The notes under the pieces are model-generated. The model saw only the letters and a program-made list of their open reading frames with translations. It was not told the origin of the DNA and did no database searches. From an uncultured Prevotella sp. (GTDB lineage Bacteria; Bacteroidota; Bacteroidia; Bacteroidales; Bacteroidaceae), in NCBI GenBank assembly GCA_900765465.1, contig CAAFRM010000240.1, positions 1 to 5,710 on the forward strand: 5,710 nucleotides of DNA, given 5' to 3'. Below, piece by piece: positions 5,268 to 5,710 of the stretch. The translations under genes and the position numbers were made by a program. Every line of letters begins with the position of its first letter. Within the stretch, counting starts at the first letter, position 1.

Positions 5268-5710
5268 ATGGACATGGACAATGAATTAAGAATCATCATA
5301 AGTGGAGGCGGTACAGGCGGTCATATATTCCCTGCCGTATCCATCGCAAACGCCATCAAGGCAAAGCGCCCTGATGCCAAGATTTTGTTTGTAGGAGCAC
5401 TCGGCAGAATGGAAATGCAGCGTGTCCCTGCAGCAGGTTATGAAATCAAAGGATTGCCTATCTGCGGTTTTGACAGAAAGCACCTGCTCAAGAACATCGC
5501 CGTGCTCTTCAAGATCTGGAAGAGCCAGCACATGGCAAAGAGCATCATCAGGAATTTCAAGCCGATGGCGGCTGTAGGCGTGGGCGGATATGCCAGCGGA
5601 CCTACTCTCAACGTTTGCGCCAGCAAAGGTATTCCATGCCTCATCCAGGAACAGAACTCATACGCAGGTGTGACCAACAAGCTCCTGGCAAAGAAGGCAG
5701 AAAAGATATG
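5268..5710 (+). CDS. murG: UDP-GlcNAc:lipid I N-acetylglucosaminyltransferase MurG, 3' partial
   Basis: Membrane-associated GT-B glycosyltransferase that adds GlcNAc from UDP-GlcNAc to lipid I, making lipid II on the cytoplasmic face. The frame has no stop before the right edge: 147 codons are visible of an expected 350-370, covering most of the N-terminal, lipid I-binding domain. Translation gives IIISGGGTGGHIFPA with GGGTGGH at 13-19 (the MurG glycine-rich loop, H19 as in E. coli), a GRMEMQRVPAAGY segment (46-58), VGVGGYASGP (103-112), and IQEQN (126-130) followed by GVTNKLLAKKA (134-144). These match MurG point by point. The C-terminal UDP-GlcNAc-binding domain lies outside. Two in-frame starts are possible, ATG 5268 and ATG 5274, because ATGGAC is repeated; neither has a Shine-Dalgarno. 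I use 5268 because it keeps H19 at the E. coli position, but 5274 is also plausible. It has a candidate promoter of its own in the 97-base gap after ftsW. Confidence 0.96.
   Translation, partial: MDMDNELRIIISGGGTGGHIFPAVSIANAIKAKRPDAKILFVGALGRMEMQRVPAAGYEIKGLPICGFDRKHLLKNIAVLFKIWKSQHMAKSIIRNFKPMAAVGVGGYASGPTLNVCASKGIPCLIQEQNSYAGVTNKLLAKKAEKI

Noticed and set aside
5281..5289. ATG-AAT-TAA as a two-codon leader ORF
   Set aside because: It lies inside the murG coding frame just after the start, is out of frame and has no support.
1..5710. A novel defence, mobile or secondary-metabolism system
   Set aside because: All coding space is explained by murE, mraY, murD, ftsW and murG. No direct repeats, integrase, transposase, toxin or other accessory genes are visible.

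Overview
The window is a stretch of a dcw (division and cell wall) cluster, with five genes all on the + strand in the usual bacterial order: murE (5' end missing), mraY, murD, ftsW and murG (3' end missing). The three complete proteins and two fragments are recognisable from their sequence motifs. I see no RNA genes, mobile elements, CRISPR arrays or horizontally acquired cargo, and no gap without a gene longer than about 100 bases.

The source looks like a member of the Bacteroidota, most likely Prevotellaceae (Prevotella/Segatella-like). The genes start after A-rich leaders with no Shine-Dalgarno sequence. The one recognisable promoter element is the Bacteroidota -7 type (TAnnTTTG). The MraY and FtsW proteins carry loop insertions and motif variants (for example IHDNF in MraY, and LENLST and ISRGGTS in FtsW) that differ from the proteobacterial proteins. 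The genus is an inference from style, not proof. MurE carries a DNPR motif, so the peptidoglycan should be of the meso-diaminopimelate type.

Layout: murE (1-1151), a 20-base A-rich gap, mraY (1172-2440), a 42-base gap with a weak hairpin, murD (2483-3820), a 72-base gap almost filled by a strong 17-bp hairpin, ftsW (3893-5170), then a 97-base regulatory gap, and murG from 5268 to beyond the right edge. The last gap holds a long imperfect inverted repeat, a -7 promoter element and a second small palindrome just upstream of the murG start.

The products act in one pathway. MurD adds D-Glu and MurE adds the third residue to the UDP-MurNAc peptide in the cytoplasm. MraY moves the finished phospho-MurNAc-pentapeptide onto undecaprenyl phosphate to make lipid I. 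MurG adds GlcNAc to give lipid II. FtsW polymerises lipid II into septal glycan, with a partner class B PBP that would normally be encoded upstream.

The window is essentially conserved housekeeping DNA and I do not see a new biological system in it. The items most worth a second look are non-coding (the murD-ftsW hairpin and the ftsW-murG regulatory node) and the altered histidine motif and nearby insertion in MraY.
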